Source: Lelliottia nimipressuralis (GTDB lineage: Bacteria; Pseudomonadota; Gammaproteobacteria; Enterobacterales; Enterobacteriaceae). From it: a DNA stretch of 64,000 nt. Below the pieces are notes generated by a model. The model saw only the letters and a list, made by a program, of their open reading frames with translations. It was not told the DNA's origin and did no database searches. Below are positions 30,347 to 41,714 of the stretch, piece after piece. The stretch lies in contig NZ_SOMG01000015.1 in the NCBI RefSeq assembly GCF_004402045.1, positions 62,001 to 126,000 on the forward strand. Direction: 5' to 3'. Numbering within the stretch: position 1 is the stretch's first letter; each line of letters opens with the position of its first letter. Position numbers and translations under genes: made by a program.

Positions 30347-31045
30347 TTATAAACGAAACGCCTCAAGCCGCTTAATCTGCCGCCCTTCGTCGTCAAAATT
30401 CTCCGCCGCCAGCCAGGCGCGCAGCTCCGCATCTCTTTGCGGCCATTCGCAGTCAATAATCGAAAGCATATCGCTGTCGCGGTTGCGCCCTTTGCGCACC
30501 AGCTTCTGGCGCAGGCGCCCTTCCCAGACAAACCCGAGCCGCTCCGCCGCCTTACGCGACGCAATGTTCATCGAATCACACTTCCACTCCAGCCGCCGGT
30601 AGCCGTGTTCGAAGGCATTTTTCAGCAGCAGCCACACCGTTTCAGTGCCGATGCGGGACCCTTTCATTTTGCGCGACCAGGTTACGTGACCAATCTCGAC
30701 CGACCCCAGCAGCCGTTCGATGGCCATATAGCTCACCAGCCCCACTGCACGTTCGGTGCGTAAATCAATGACGGCAAACGGCACCAGCTCATCGTCCATC
30801 ACCTTCGCCATGACCCAGTGCGCGGTGGCCTCCACGCTCGCTGGCTGCGTGCTGGCAAGCCACGTCCAGTCGCTGTCGTCGCCCAGGGCATACGCCTCAT
30901 AGAGATCGGCCGCGTGGCGATCGGCATCCAGTACCTCCAGACGGCAGTACTGGCCGAACAGCGGCGTGCAGGTTAAGACGCGCGCGCCCGTCCAGCCAGG
31001 CACGATATCGTTAACGGTTTGACCATGTTGATTGATTTCTGGCAC
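30347..31045 (-). CDS. GNAT-family N-acetyltransferase (RimJ/RimL-like)
   Basis: 232 residues with a GNAT fold: the central EIGHVTWSRKMKGSRIGTE corresponds to the acetyl-CoA loop, followed by RRLEWKCDSMNIASRKAAER and LGFVWEGRLRQ, the usual C-terminal motif of RimL-like enzymes that act on amino groups of proteins or small molecules. The start is GTG at 31045 with GGGAG eight bases upstream. It is convergent with the ThDP gene, 31 bases apart. The acceptor is not known. Confidence 0.85.
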   Translation of the reverse strand: MPEINQHGQTVNDIVPGWTGARVLTCTPLFGQYCRLEVLDADRHAADLYEAYALGDDSDWTWLASTQPASVEATAHWVMAKVMDDELVPFAVIDLRTERAVGLVSYMAIERLLGSVEIGHVTWSRKMKGSRIGTETVWLLLKNAFEHGYRRLEWKCDSMNIASRKAAERLGFVWEGRLRQKLVRKGRNRDSDMLSIIDCEWPQRDAELRAWLAAENFDDEGRQIKRLEAFRL

Positions 31046-31246
31046 GGCGTTGACTCCCTGAAAGGTAAGGAGTTTGTTATAGCAGGTTAAAAAGCGGGCG
31101 AAAAGCAGCGTATTTTAATAGCCCGAGCGCATGCATTATTCCCGGAAGGCATAAGCAAAGCTGAATTTCGACTTTGCGTAATTTCAGAGACGACCTAACG
31201 TAGCGGAGCATAAAACAATCACAATATATTCTTCTCAGGGATCGCT

Positions 31247-32815
31247 ATGACTAAAAAATTGCTGCCGTTACTGGTGCTTGCTGCGCTCTCAGGCGCCGCC
31301 CACGCTGCTACTCCGCCCAACACGCTGGTTGTGGCCCAGGGGCTTGATGACATCGTGAGCCTCGACCCGGCTGAAGCCAACGAGCTCTCCAGTATCCAGA
31401 CCGTGCCGAGCCTGTATCAACGCCTGGTGCAGCCGGACCGCGATAACCCGGAAAAAATCACCCCGATTCTGGCGGAAAGCTGGGAAGCCGACGCGGCAGC
31501 AAAAACCCTGACCATCAAACTCAAGCCCGATGCGAAATTTGCCTCCGGCAACCCGCTGCGCCCGGAAGACGTGATCTTCTCCTATACCCGCGCCGTGACG
31601 CTGAACAAATCCCCGGCCTTCATCCTCAACGTGCTGGGCTGGGACGCCAGCAACATCGCCAGCCAGCTGAAAAAGGTGGATGACCATACCCTCACGCTTC
31701 ACTGGACGGCGAACGTTAGCCCGTCGGTGGCGCTGAATATTCTCTCCACGCCGATTGCCTCCATCGTGGATGAAAAGCAGGTCGCGGCGAACGTGAAGGA
31801 TAACGACTTCGGCAACGCGTGGCTGAAAATGCACTCTGCGGGCAGCGGCGCGTTCAAAATGCGCGTCTATCAGCCGCATCAGGCTATCGTGCTGGAAGCC
31901 AACGACTCCGCGCCCGGTGGCGCGCCGAAGCTGAAAAGCATCATTATTAAAAACGTTCCCGATCCGGCCTCGCGCCGCCTGTTGATCCAGCAGGGGGATG
32001 CCGACGTGGCGCGCGATCTGGGTGCAGACCAGATTAGCGCCCTGGACGGCAAGCCCGGCGTCAAGGTGCTGAGCATCCCGTCTGCGGAGCAGAATTACCT
32101 GGTGTTCAACACCGGCAACAGCGCCAACCCGCTACTGAATAACCCCGCTTTCTGGGAAGCCTCGCGCTGGCTGGTGGATTATGACGGCATCACCAAAAAC
32201 CTGCTGAAAGGCCAGTATTTTGTCCATCAGAGCTTCCTGCCGGTCGGCCTGCCGGGCGCGCTGGAAGACAATCCGTTTAAATTTGACCCGGCGAAAGCGA
32301 AAGCGATCCTCGAGAAAGCGGGCATTAAAGACGCGCACTTCACGCTGGACGTGGAGAACAAAGCACCGTTTATCACCATCGCCCAGTCGATGCAGGCGAG
32401 CTTTGCTCAGGGTGGCGTGAAGGTCGATCTGCTGCCTGCCGCCGGGAGCCAGGTATACGCCCGCGTGCGCGCGAAGCAGCATCAGGCGGCGATTCGTCTG
32501 TGGATCCCGGACTACTTCGATGCGCACTCCAACGCCAGCGCCTTCGCGTGGAACGACGGTAAATCCAGTACCGTGGCCGGGCTGAACGGCTGGAAAATTC
32601 CGGAATTAAACAAAGCCACTCTGGCGGCGGTGGCCGAGCCGGATCCGGCGAAGCGTCTGGATCTGTACAAGAAAATGCAGGAACAGCTGCAGCATAGCTC
32701 GCCGTACGTGTTCGTCGATCAGGGCAAAACCCAGATCGTGGTGCGCGATAACGTGAAGGGGTATCAGCAGGGGCTGAACGCGGATATGGTCTGGTACGAT
32801 CGCGTCACGAAGTAG
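31247..32815 (+). CDS. Peptide-type ABC transporter substrate-binding protein
   Basis: 522-residue family 5 (DppA/OppA/NikA type) periplasmic protein. A signal peptide of about 20 residues ends GAAHAA. NTLVVAQGLDDIVSLDPAEA and FASGNPLRPEDVIFSY are family hallmarks. It is the first gene of a five-gene importer with two permeases and two ATPases. The ligand could be a peptide, opine, glutathione-like compound or metal chelate; nothing in the sequence decides this. A REP-like element lies between it and the first permease and may lower downstream expression relative to the binding protein. Confidence 0.88.
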   Translation: MTKKLLPLLVLAALSGAAHAATPPNTLVVAQGLDDIVSLDPAEANELSSIQTVPSLYQRLVQPDRDNPEKITPILAESWEADAAAKTLTIKLKPDAKFASGNPLRPEDVIFSYTRAVTLNKSPAFILNVLGWDASNIASQLKKVDDHTLTLHWTANVSPSVALNILSTPIASIVDEKQVAANVKDNDFGNAWLKMHSAGSGAFKMRVYQPHQAIVLEANDSAPGGAPKLKSIIIKNVPDPASRRLLIQQGDADVARDLGADQISALDGKPGVKVLSIPSAEQNYLVFNTGNSANPLLNNPAFWEASRWLVDYDGITKNLLKGQYFVHQSFLPVGLPGALEDNPFKFDPAKAKAILEKAGIKDAHFTLDVENKAPFITIAQSMQASFAQGGVKVDLLPAAGSQVYARVRAKQHQAAIRLWIPDYFDAHSNASAFAWNDGKSSTVAGLNGWKIPELNKATLAAVAEPDPAKRLDLYKKMQEQLQHSSPYVFVDQGKTQIVVRDNVKGYQQGLNADMVWYDRVTK

Positions 32816-32822
32816 CCCTTGT

Positions 32823-32899
32823 TGCCGGGTGGCGCTGCGCTTACCCGGCCTACGTTCCTGGTTTTTGTAGGCCGGGTAAGGCGAAGCCGCCACCCGGCA
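32823..32899. repeat. Paired REP-like element inside the ABC transporter operon
   Basis: Two inverted arms (32823-32853 and 32867-32899) with the GTAGGCCGGGTAAGGCG core and GCCACCCGGCA end, separated by a short spacer. It lies between the binding-protein gene and the first permease gene, where it could stabilise the upstream mRNA. Confidence 0.88.
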
Positions 32900-32913
32900 T
32901 GAAGAGATTTCCC

Positions 32914-33927
32914 ATGCCACATCTTTCCACGCGCGTGCTCCAGGGTCTGTTGACCCTGCTGCTCACGCTCTTCGGGCTGCTGCTCGTCACGTTTGCGCTT
33001 TCGGCGTTTTCTCCGGTCGATCGCGTGCTGCAGATCGTCGGCGATCATGCCAGTCAGTCCACCTACGATCAGGTTCGTCACCAGCTCGGGCTGGATCGGC
33101 CCCTGCCCGTGCAGTTCTGGCACTATCTGCAAAACCTTGCTCACGGTGATTTAGGCACCGCCAGCGCCACCGGACAGCCGGTGCTGCAGGATCTGCTGCA
33201 CGCCTTTCCCGCCACGCTGGAGCTGGCAACCCTGGCCTTAATCATCGGCGCCGTACTCGGCGTGATTGCCGGGGTGCTGTGCGCCCGCTACGCCGGTTCA
33301 CCGCTCGATTTAGCCCTCCGAACGCTCACCCTGCTCGGCAACTCGGTGCCGATTTTCTGGCTTGGCCTGCTGATGCTGGCCCTGTTCTACGCGAAGCTGC
33401 AGTGGAGCGCGGGCCCCGGCAGGCTGGACGACATCTGGCAGTTTACCGTGGAGCCACGCACCGGTTTTGCGCTGATTGATACCTGGCTTTCCGGCGACCG
33501 GGAGGCATTTCGCAACGCCATCAGCCACCTGGTGCTGCCGGTGCTGCTGCTGGCCTATTATTCGCTGGCAAGCATTACCCGCCTGACGCGCTCTGCCTGC
33601 CTGAGCGAAATGAACAAAGAGTACATCCTGCTCGCCCGCGCCAAGGGTGCCGGGGAGATGACCATTCTGCTGCGCCACGTGCTGCCGAACATTCGCAGCA
33701 CTTTGCTGACGGTGATTGCGCTGGCCTATACCAGCATGCTGGAGGGGGCGGTATTAACAGAAACTGTCTTCTCGTGGCCGGGCATCGGGCGTTACCTCAC
33801 TACCGCCCTGTTCGCCGGAGACACCACCGCCATCATGGGCGGCACGCTGCTGATTGGCGTGAGCTTTGTACTGATCAATAACCTTACCGACCTGCTTGTG
33901 CGGGCAACCGATCCCAGGGTGCGCTGA
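32914..33927 (+). CDS. Peptide-type ABC transporter permease 1 (DppB-like)
   Basis: 337-residue inner-membrane permease, DppB type, with about six helices, an N-terminal periplasmic part and the EAA loop EYILLARAKGAGEMTILLRH near residue 235. The ATG at 32914 is preferred because the earlier in-frame ATG lies within the REP element and no ribosome site precedes it. The stop codon overlaps the next start (TGATG). Confidence 0.9.
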   Translation: MPHLSTRVLQGLLTLLLTLFGLLLVTFALSAFSPVDRVLQIVGDHASQSTYDQVRHQLGLDRPLPVQFWHYLQNLAHGDLGTASATGQPVLQDLLHAFPATLELATLALIIGAVLGVIAGVLCARYAGSPLDLALRTLTLLGNSVPIFWLGLLMLALFYAKLQWSAGPGRLDDIWQFTVEPRTGFALIDTWLSGDREAFRNAISHLVLPVLLLAYYSLASITRLTRSACLSEMNKEYILLARAKGAGEMTILLRHVLPNIRSTLLTVIALAYTSMLEGAVLTETVFSWPGIGRYLTTALFAGDTTAIMGGTLLIGVSFVLINNLTDLLVRATDPRVR

Positions 33928-34760
33928 TGCCGTTTTATATTTTCTTACGCCGCCTGCGCCGCTCCCCTGCCGCCTTTTGCGGATTGATCGCCATCGCGCT
34001 GCTGGTGTTTATCGCCGTGTTCGCAACCTGGCTTGCCCCGCTTGACCCAAACTGGCAGGACGCCGCCGCGCGCCTGCAGGCCCCGAACGGCCAGCACTGG
34101 CTGGGCACCGACAGCTACGGGCGCGACCTGCTCTCACGCTTAATTTACGGCACCCGCCCGGCGCTCGGGCTGGTCGCTTTGGTTACCGTCATTACCCTGC
34201 CCGCCGGGCTGCTGGTGGGGATCCTGTCCGGCTACTACGGCGGCTGGCTGGAGCGCGTCCTGATGCGCTTTACCGACGTGGTGATGTCGATGCCGCGCCT
34301 GATCCTCGCGTTCGCGTTTGTGGCGATGCTTGGCCCGGGGCTGGTCAACGGCGCGCTGGCGCTGGCCTTAACCACCTGGCCCGCCTACGCGCGTCAGGCG
34401 CGGAGTGAGATTCAGCGCCTGCGCCACAGCGATTACCTGGCCGCCGCCGAGATGATGGGCATTCACGGCCTGCGCCTGCTGGTCGGCCATATTCTGCCCC
34501 TGTGTCTACCGTCCGCGATTGTGCGGCTGGCGCTGGATCTGGCAGGCATTATTCTGGCCGCCGCCGGTCTCGGCTTCCTCGGCCTTGGCGCACGTCCGCC
34601 GATGGCCGAATGGGGGGCGATGATTGCCGACGGTATGCAGGTGATTTTCGACCAGTGGTGGATTGCCGCCATTCCGGGCGGAGCCATTCTGTTTGCCAGC
34701 CTGGCCTTTAACCTTTTAGGCGATGGCCTGCGCGACGTACTGGAGCCACAGCATGACTGA
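33927..34760 (+). CDS. Peptide-type ABC transporter permease 2 (DppC-like)
   Basis: 277-residue DppC-type permease. It has GTDSYGRDLLSRLIYGTR near residue 60, a typical DppC N-terminal motif, and the EAA loop SDYLAAAEMMGIHGLRLLVG near residue 170. It overlaps the preceding stop by one base and the ATPase start by eight bases. Confidence 0.9.
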   Translation: MPFYIFLRRLRRSPAAFCGLIAIALLVFIAVFATWLAPLDPNWQDAAARLQAPNGQHWLGTDSYGRDLLSRLIYGTRPALGLVALVTVITLPAGLLVGILSGYYGGWLERVLMRFTDVVMSMPRLILAFAFVAMLGPGLVNGALALALTTWPAYARQARSEIQRLRHSDYLAAAEMMGIHGLRLLVGHILPLCLPSAIVRLALDLAGIILAAAGLGFLGLGARPPMAEWGAMIADGMQVIFDQWWIAAIPGGAILFASLAFNLLGDGLRDVLEPQHD

Positions 34761-35589
34761 ACAACGCGTCATCGTCGATGCGCTGAATATCGACTACCCC
34801 GCCGCGCGCGTGGTCAACAACCTGAGCTTCACGTTAAGCAACGAGCGGCTGGCGCTGGTGGGGGAATCCGGCTCGGGCAAGTCGATGTCTGCCCGCGCCC
34901 TGATGGGGCTGGTGCGTAAGCCCGGCATCGTGAGCGCGAACCGGCTTAACGTGCTCGGCAACGACCTGCTGACCCTGAGCACCCGCCGCTGGCAGGCGCT
35001 GCGCGGCAACGGGATTGCGATGGTCCTGCAGGACCCGCGCTACGCGCTCAATCCCGTGAAAAGCGTTACCGCCCAGCTCGACGAGGCGCTCACGCTGCAT
35101 CAGCGCCTGCCCCGTTCTGAACGCCTTGAACGCATTCACCAGATTATCCGCGCCGTCGGGCTGAGCGAACAGGTGCTTCAGCGTTACCCCGGCGAGCTCT
35201 CGGGCGGCATGGGCCAGCGGGTAATGATTGCGATGGCGCTGATCAACAACCCGCAGGTGCTGATTGCCGACGAACCCACTTCCGCACTGGACGCCCGCCT
35301 GCGCAACCAGATCCTCGAGCTGCTGGTGCAGCAGTGCGAAGAACGTCAGATGGCGATGCTGCTCATCAGCCATGACCTGCCGCTGGTGGCGGAACACTGC
35401 GACCGCGTGCTGGTGATGTATCAGGGCGAAAAGGTCGATGAGATGGCGGCAAGCCAGCTCCCGCAGGCGACGCATCCGTACACGCGCACCCTGTGGACCT
35501 GCCGTCCGAACGCCAGTACCTATGGGCAGATGCTGCCGACGCTTGACCGTTCGCAGCCGTGGAAGGAGGCCGACAATGGCGCTCGTTGA
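34753..35589 (+). CDS. Peptide-type ABC transporter ATPase 1 (DppD-like)
   Basis: 278-residue ATPase with Walker A GESGSGKS, the signature LSGGMGQR and Walker B VLIADEPTSALD. A C-terminal CRPNA segment corresponds to the oligopeptide-ABC extension, though the usual four-cysteine cluster is not evident. The ATG at 34753 overlaps the permease gene; ten upstream open codons are rejected. It overlaps the next ATPase by 14 bases. Confidence 0.9.
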   Translation: MTEQRVIVDALNIDYPAARVVNNLSFTLSNERLALVGESGSGKSMSARALMGLVRKPGIVSANRLNVLGNDLLTLSTRRWQALRGNGIAMVLQDPRYALNPVKSVTAQLDEALTLHQRLPRSERLERIHQIIRAVGLSEQVLQRYPGELSGGMGQRVMIAMALINNPQVLIADEPTSALDARLRNQILELLVQQCEERQMAMLLISHDLPLVAEHCDRVLVMYQGEKVDEMAASQLPQATHPYTRTLWTCRPNASTYGQMLPTLDRSQPWKEADNGAR

Positions 35590-36280
35590 GGTGAATCAGC
35601 TCCACGTGAGCTTCGGGGAGAAAACGGCGGTTTCAGCCGCCAGCTTTGCCATTGAAAAAGGGGAAACCTTCAGCCTGATTGGCGAATCCGGCTGCGGGAA
35701 ATCGACCCTTTTGCGCGTGCTGGCGGGGCTGCAGCGCGAGTGGCGCGGTAGCCTCTCGCTGCTGGGCGATGCGGTACGTCCGGGACAGCGTTTTACCGGC
35801 CCGCTGCGCCGCAACGTGCAGATGGTTTTTCAGGATCCGTGGGCCTCGCTGCACCCGAACCACACGATTTCTCGCACGCTGTCTGAACCGTTGAACATCC
35901 ACGGCGAGACGCAGGTCGCGGAGAAGGTCGCGGATTCGCTGCGGCAGGTGGGGCTTTCCGCCGACGCAGGGAAACGCTACCCGCACCAGCTTTCCGGCGG
36001 GCAGCGCCAGCGCGTGGCGATTGCCCGCGCGCTGCTGCTGCGCCCGCAGCTACTCCTGCTGGACGAGCCGACCTCGGCGCTGGATATGTCGGTGCAGGCG
36101 GAAATCCTGAACTTGCTCAACCGTCTGAAAGCCGAGCACGGCATGACCTATCTGCTGGTGAGCCACGACGCGGACGTGGTTGCGCACATGTCTGACCGGG
36201 CGGCGTTTATGGCGCACGGGGAGATCCAGCAGGTGTTTGACCGGGAGGCGATGTTAAGGGGTGAGCACAGGATGGGGTAA
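35576..36280 (+). CDS. Peptide-type ABC transporter ATPase 2 (DppF-like, short)
   Basis: 234-residue ATPase with Walker A GESGCGKST, the signature LSGGQRQR and Walker B LLLLDEPTSALD. It lacks the long C-terminal oligopeptide extension of DppF, ending soon after EIQQVFDREAMLRGEHRMG, so it is shorter than typical (about 320). The ATG at 35576 has GGAGG upstream and gives the family N-terminus; an open stretch of 46 codons before it is out of frame with the real DppD-like product. Last gene of the operon. Confidence 0.88.
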   Translation: MALVEVNQLHVSFGEKTAVSAASFAIEKGETFSLIGESGCGKSTLLRVLAGLQREWRGSLSLLGDAVRPGQRFTGPLRRNVQMVFQDPWASLHPNHTISRTLSEPLNIHGETQVAEKVADSLRQVGLSADAGKRYPHQLSGGQRQRVAIARALLLRPQLLLLDEPTSALDMSVQAEILNLLNRLKAEHGMTYLLVSHDADVVAHMSDRAAFMAHGEIQQVFDREAMLRGEHRMG

Positions 36281-36311
36281 ACCGTGTGGCGGCGAGCGCC
36301 GCACGGGTTTC

Positions 36312-36343
36312 GTAGGCCGGGTAAGGCGTAGCCGCCACCCGGC
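36312..36343. repeat. Single REP-like element
   Basis: One 32-base arm of the GTAGGCCGGGTAAGGCG / GCCGCCACCCGGC type between the ABC operon and the convergent cold-shock-domain gene. Confidence 0.85.
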
Positions 36344-36349
36344 AAACAA

Positions 36350-36823
36350 TCACTTCAGCAGCTTAACCGTGGCATCGATGTCGATCTCATCTTCGGTGAA
36401 GATCAGCGTCGTGTTCTGGAAGGTGGTGATCGCCAGCTTCTTCACCGTGCGCATTTCACCCGGCTTTTTGTCGGATTTCGGCTTGATGCTGTTCATCAGC
36501 AGCCCAACCGACAGCACCGCGTTCTCTTTGTCGATTTTGGTATCCGCCGGTTCTTCTTCGTTGAACACCACGAAGGATTTGATCGAGCTGAGCTTCACGC
36601 GCTCGCCCGCAATATAGAGGTGCTTGCTTTCCGGGATCACCTTCACCGCATAGGCGGAAAGGCCTTTGTTGTTGGTGGTCGGCTCAAAGGTCACCTCGGC
36701 ATCTTTCTTAATCAGATCGGGGTTCGCGACCTTAATCACATGAAAATAGCGGTTATCGCCGTTTTCATCTTTGATAAATCCAAAGCCTTTATCTTTAAAC
36801 CACGTTGTGATTGTACCGTTCAT
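36350..36823 (-). CDS. Cold-shock-domain protein with a C-terminal extension
   Basis: 157 residues. The first 70 are a CspA-like OB fold with RNP motifs KGFGFIKDENGD and YFHVIKV; the remaining 85 have no recognised domain and are lysine- and isoleucine-rich, ending DIDATVKLLK. Standard Csp proteins are about 70 residues, so the extension is the odd feature. It probably binds RNA or single-stranded DNA. It stands alone between the ABC operon and the bud operon terminator. Confidence 0.8.
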   Translation of the reverse strand: MNGTITTWFKDKGFGFIKDENGDNRYFHVIKVANPDLIKKDAEVTFEPTTNNKGLSAYAVKVIPESKHLYIAGERVKLSSIKSFVVFNEEEPADTKIDKENAVLSVGLLMNSIKPKSDKKPGEMRTVKKLAITTFQNTTLIFTEDEIDIDATVKLLK

Positions 36824-36898
36824 CGCTGTTACCGCCTGTCAGATCGTAATGACTAAAGTTTTGCAGCGCGCAGTGTAATGCACAATGGCGGAGGAGAC

Positions 36899-36927
36899 AA
36901 AAAAAAGCCCCTGCACGGGGGCAGGGG
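36899..36927 (-). terminator. Terminator of the budABC operon
   Basis: On the minus strand a stem CCCCTGC / GCAGGGG with a six-base loop is followed by GC and a run of T. It lies just beyond the budC stop codon. Confidence 0.88.
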
Positions 36928-36954
36928 AAAACTCATGTCAGAGCTTATTAGAAT

Positions 36955-39425
<2,471 letters not shown>

Positions 39426-39438
39426 GGTAGTTCTCCTG

Positions 39439-40218
39439 TTAGTTTTCGACGGAACGGATCGCTGCATCAAGATTGCTGGGGTGAAGGTCGGCCTGTAAAA
39501 ACGCGCTGTCGGCGGGCAGGTCAATCATTAGCTTGTGAATTTCACCGAAGGTGAGCACGCCGCTCTCCAGCTGGTAGTCGAGCAGATGGCCCCCGCCCTG
39601 ACGATCGTCGGTGATGAAGTGCTCGTGATAGCCCGCCACGTTAATGCCCTGCATATGCTGCGGCGTGCGGAACCCGACCAGCACACCCTCGCGCTGGTTG
39701 AAGCGGAACACCGGCTGGTCGTCCAGCACGTCGGTCATCGCGCGGTACGGCGGCGTCTGGCGCGGTACGGTGCGGGTATGGGCGTGGCGGAAGTTGCCGT
39801 CGATGCGCAGCGCGCAGAACAGGTTATCAGAGGGGATTTGCTGGTCGATCGCGTCGTGGATCTGCTGACGGCTGACCGGCGCATTGAAGGTGATACGATA
39901 CTGCGGCTGAAACCAGGTCATTACCGCGAACGGCGTTTTCTGCTCTGGCTTCGCGGCCCGGGCGCTGCCGTCGGCGCGCAGCTGGTACACTTTGCTGCTG
40001 AAGGCAATCATTTCACCGTCCAGCTCGTTGAAGGTGCCCAGACCAAAATCACCGTGTGCCAGCAGATCGGCGATGGTGGTCTCCCCCTCGTACACGCCGC
40101 TTAGCAGGGCGCTCATTAGCGATGTCTGATAGATCACGCTGTCAGGATGCTGGGCGGAGAACCCGCGCAGGGTCTCGCACAAACTGGCCTCACAGTCGCA
40201 GGCAGATGAATGCATCAT
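39439..40218 (-). CDS. budA: Alpha-acetolactate decarboxylase BudA
   Basis: Converts 2-acetolactate to acetoin. The 259 residues include the zinc-binding [12 protein letters not shown] and [20 protein letters not shown] motifs of the family. The ATG at 40218 with GAGG upstream aligns with the Klebsiella start; a second ATG follows directly. First gene of budABC, divergent from budR across a palindrome at 40238. Confidence 0.96.
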   Translation of the reverse strand: MMHSSACDCEASLCETLRGFSAQHPDSVIYQTSLMSALLSGVYEGETTIADLLAHGDFGLGTFNELDGEMIAFSSKVYQLRADGSARAAKPEQKTPFAVMTWFQPQYRITFNAPVSRQQIHDAIDQQIPSDNLFCALRIDGNFRHAHTRTVPRQTPPYRAMTDVLDDQPVFRFNQREGVLVGFRTPQHMQGINVAGYHEHFITDDRQGGGHLLDYQLESGVLTFGEIHKLMIDLPADSAFLQADLHPSNLDAAIRSVEN

Positions 40219-40237
40219 CACGCTCGTCCTCTTCAAC

Positions 40238-40260
40238 TTTATTTAGAAAGGTTAAATAAA
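40238..40260. promoter_or_regulatory. Inverted repeat, likely BudR operator
   Basis: An 8-bp perfect inverted repeat TTTATTTA / TAAATAAA with a seven-base centre lies 20 bases upstream of budA in the divergent budA/budR region. The form fits a LysR-type site (T-N11-A within it). Induction by acetate through BudR is known in Klebsiella. Confidence 0.6.
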
Positions 40261-40323
40261 TGTTGACCCGATTCAGCAGAGAGTTCCAATATAGAATCCA
40301 TGGTGGTTTGAGACGTTTTAGAT

Positions 40324-41205
40324 ATGGAACTTCGTTATCTGCGGTATTTTGTCGCGGTTGCACGCGAGCGACACTTCACCAGGGCGGCCGAAGCGCTGGG
40401 TATTTCACAGCCTCCTCTGAGTCAGCAGATCAAACGGCTCGAAGAGGAAGTGGGCACGCCGCTGTTCAGACGCCTGACGCGGGGCGTGGAGTTGACCGAA
40501 GCGGGAGAAGCCTTCTACGAGGACGCCTGTAAGATCCTGGCGCTGAGCGACGCCGCGCTGGAGAAAGCCCGGGGCATTGCGCGCGGGCTGAACGGTAATC
40601 TGTCGATTGGGATTACCAGCTCCGACGCTTTTCATCCCAAAATTTTCGCGCTGATCCGTCAGTTTCAGATGCAGAACATGGCGGTGCAGGTTCACCAGGT
40701 GGAAGCCAATATGTCTTCGCTGACGACAAAGCTGGCGGAGGGTGAACTGGATATCGCCTTCGTGCGCCTGCCGTGCGAAAGCAGCAAGGCGTTCGAGTTA
40801 AAAATCCTTGATCGGGAGCCTATGGTGGTGGCACTGCATCGCGACCATCCGCTGGCGGCATCCGGCGATCTGGCGCTGGAACAGCTCCGGAATACGCCGG
40901 TGGTGCTGTTCCCGCAGGAGGTCGCGCCGGGGCTGTATGACCGGGTTCACGGCTGCTGCGAACGGGCCGGGATTGACGTGCAGCACGCGCTGCAGTCATC
41001 ACAGCTTTCGTCTTCCCTGAGCATGGTTTCCGCGGGCGGCGGGTTTGCGCTGGTACCGAAATCGATGGCGGCCATTTCTCCGCCGAATGTCACCTATCAC
41101 GCGCTGAGCTCACCGGAGCTTTATACCGATATCGCGCTCTGCTGGCGGCGTTTTGAACGCTCGCGGACGGTGAAGCGGTTTCTGGCGATGATGAGCGAGG
41201 GGTAG
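40324..41205 (+). CDS. budR: LysR-type activator BudR
   Basis: 293-residue LysR regulator divergent from budABC. The N-terminal winged helix (residues 1-60, HFTRAAEALGISQPPLSQQI) is followed by a LysR substrate domain. Position and sequence match BudR, which activates the butanediol operon in response to acetate and low pH. Start ATG at 40324. Confidence 0.92.
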   Translation: MELRYLRYFVAVARERHFTRAAEALGISQPPLSQQIKRLEEEVGTPLFRRLTRGVELTEAGEAFYEDACKILALSDAALEKARGIARGLNGNLSIGITSSDAFHPKIFALIRQFQMQNMAVQVHQVEANMSSLTTKLAEGELDIAFVRLPCESSKAFELKILDREPMVVALHRDHPLAASGDLALEQLRNTPVVLFPQEVAPGLYDRVHGCCERAGIDVQHALQSSQLSSSLSMVSAGGGFALVPKSMAAISPPNVTYHALSSPELYTDIALCWRRFERSRTVKRFLAMMSEG

Positions 41206-41228
41206 CGCCGGTTTGGTTGGTGGTTTTT

Positions 41229-41260
41229 GTAGGCCGGGTAAGGCGCAGCCGCCACCCGGC
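41229..41260. repeat. Single REP-like element
   Basis: 32-base arm GTAGGCCGGGTAAGGCGCAG and its GCCGCCACCCGGC end, between the convergent budR and cupin genes. Confidence 0.85.
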
Positions 41261-41276
41261 AACATAGCCGCAGGCG

Positions 41277-41639
41277 TCAAATCCAGACATCGTTCTCTGC
41301 GGTGCGCTCCCCGCCTTCATGCCCGGTATTCAAGACCCCGCAAGGTTCTATCATCATCATTTTTACGGTCTTCTTAGCAGAGGTTTTGTGCTCAATGCCT
41401 TTTGGCACTACGTACATTTCCCCCGGATTGACGAGCACATGCCCGTCACGAAAATCGATACGCAACACGCCCTCGACAACGATGAATGCTTCGTCAGTTT
41501 CAGGGTGCGCGTGCCATATAAAATCCCCCTCGATTTTCACAATCTTAAACTGGTAGTCATTCATCTGGGCGATGACTTTCGGCTGCCAGTGCGCGTCGAA
41601 GAGGGAAAATTTATTTTCTAAATTAACAGCTTGATACAT
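41277..41639 (-). CDS. Cupin-domain protein
   Basis: 120-residue single-domain cupin. Motif 1 is WHAHPETDEAFIVVEG and motif 2 is VNPGEMYVVPKGIEH, with His, His, Glu and His as likely metal ligands. It lies 75 bases downstream of the AraC regulator on the same strand, so it may be part of that unit. Function beyond metal or small-molecule binding is not known. Confidence 0.85.
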   Translation of the reverse strand: MYQAVNLENKFSLFDAHWQPKVIAQMNDYQFKIVKIEGDFIWHAHPETDEAFIVVEGVLRIDFRDGHVLVNPGEMYVVPKGIEHKTSAKKTVKMMMIEPCGVLNTGHEGGERTAENDVWI

Positions 41640-41714
41640 GGTGACACTCCCTACGGTTGAGAAGTGTTCAGAATAGAGTGAGGCCGCTGCGCCAATCTTG
41701 AACGATCGTGCAGC

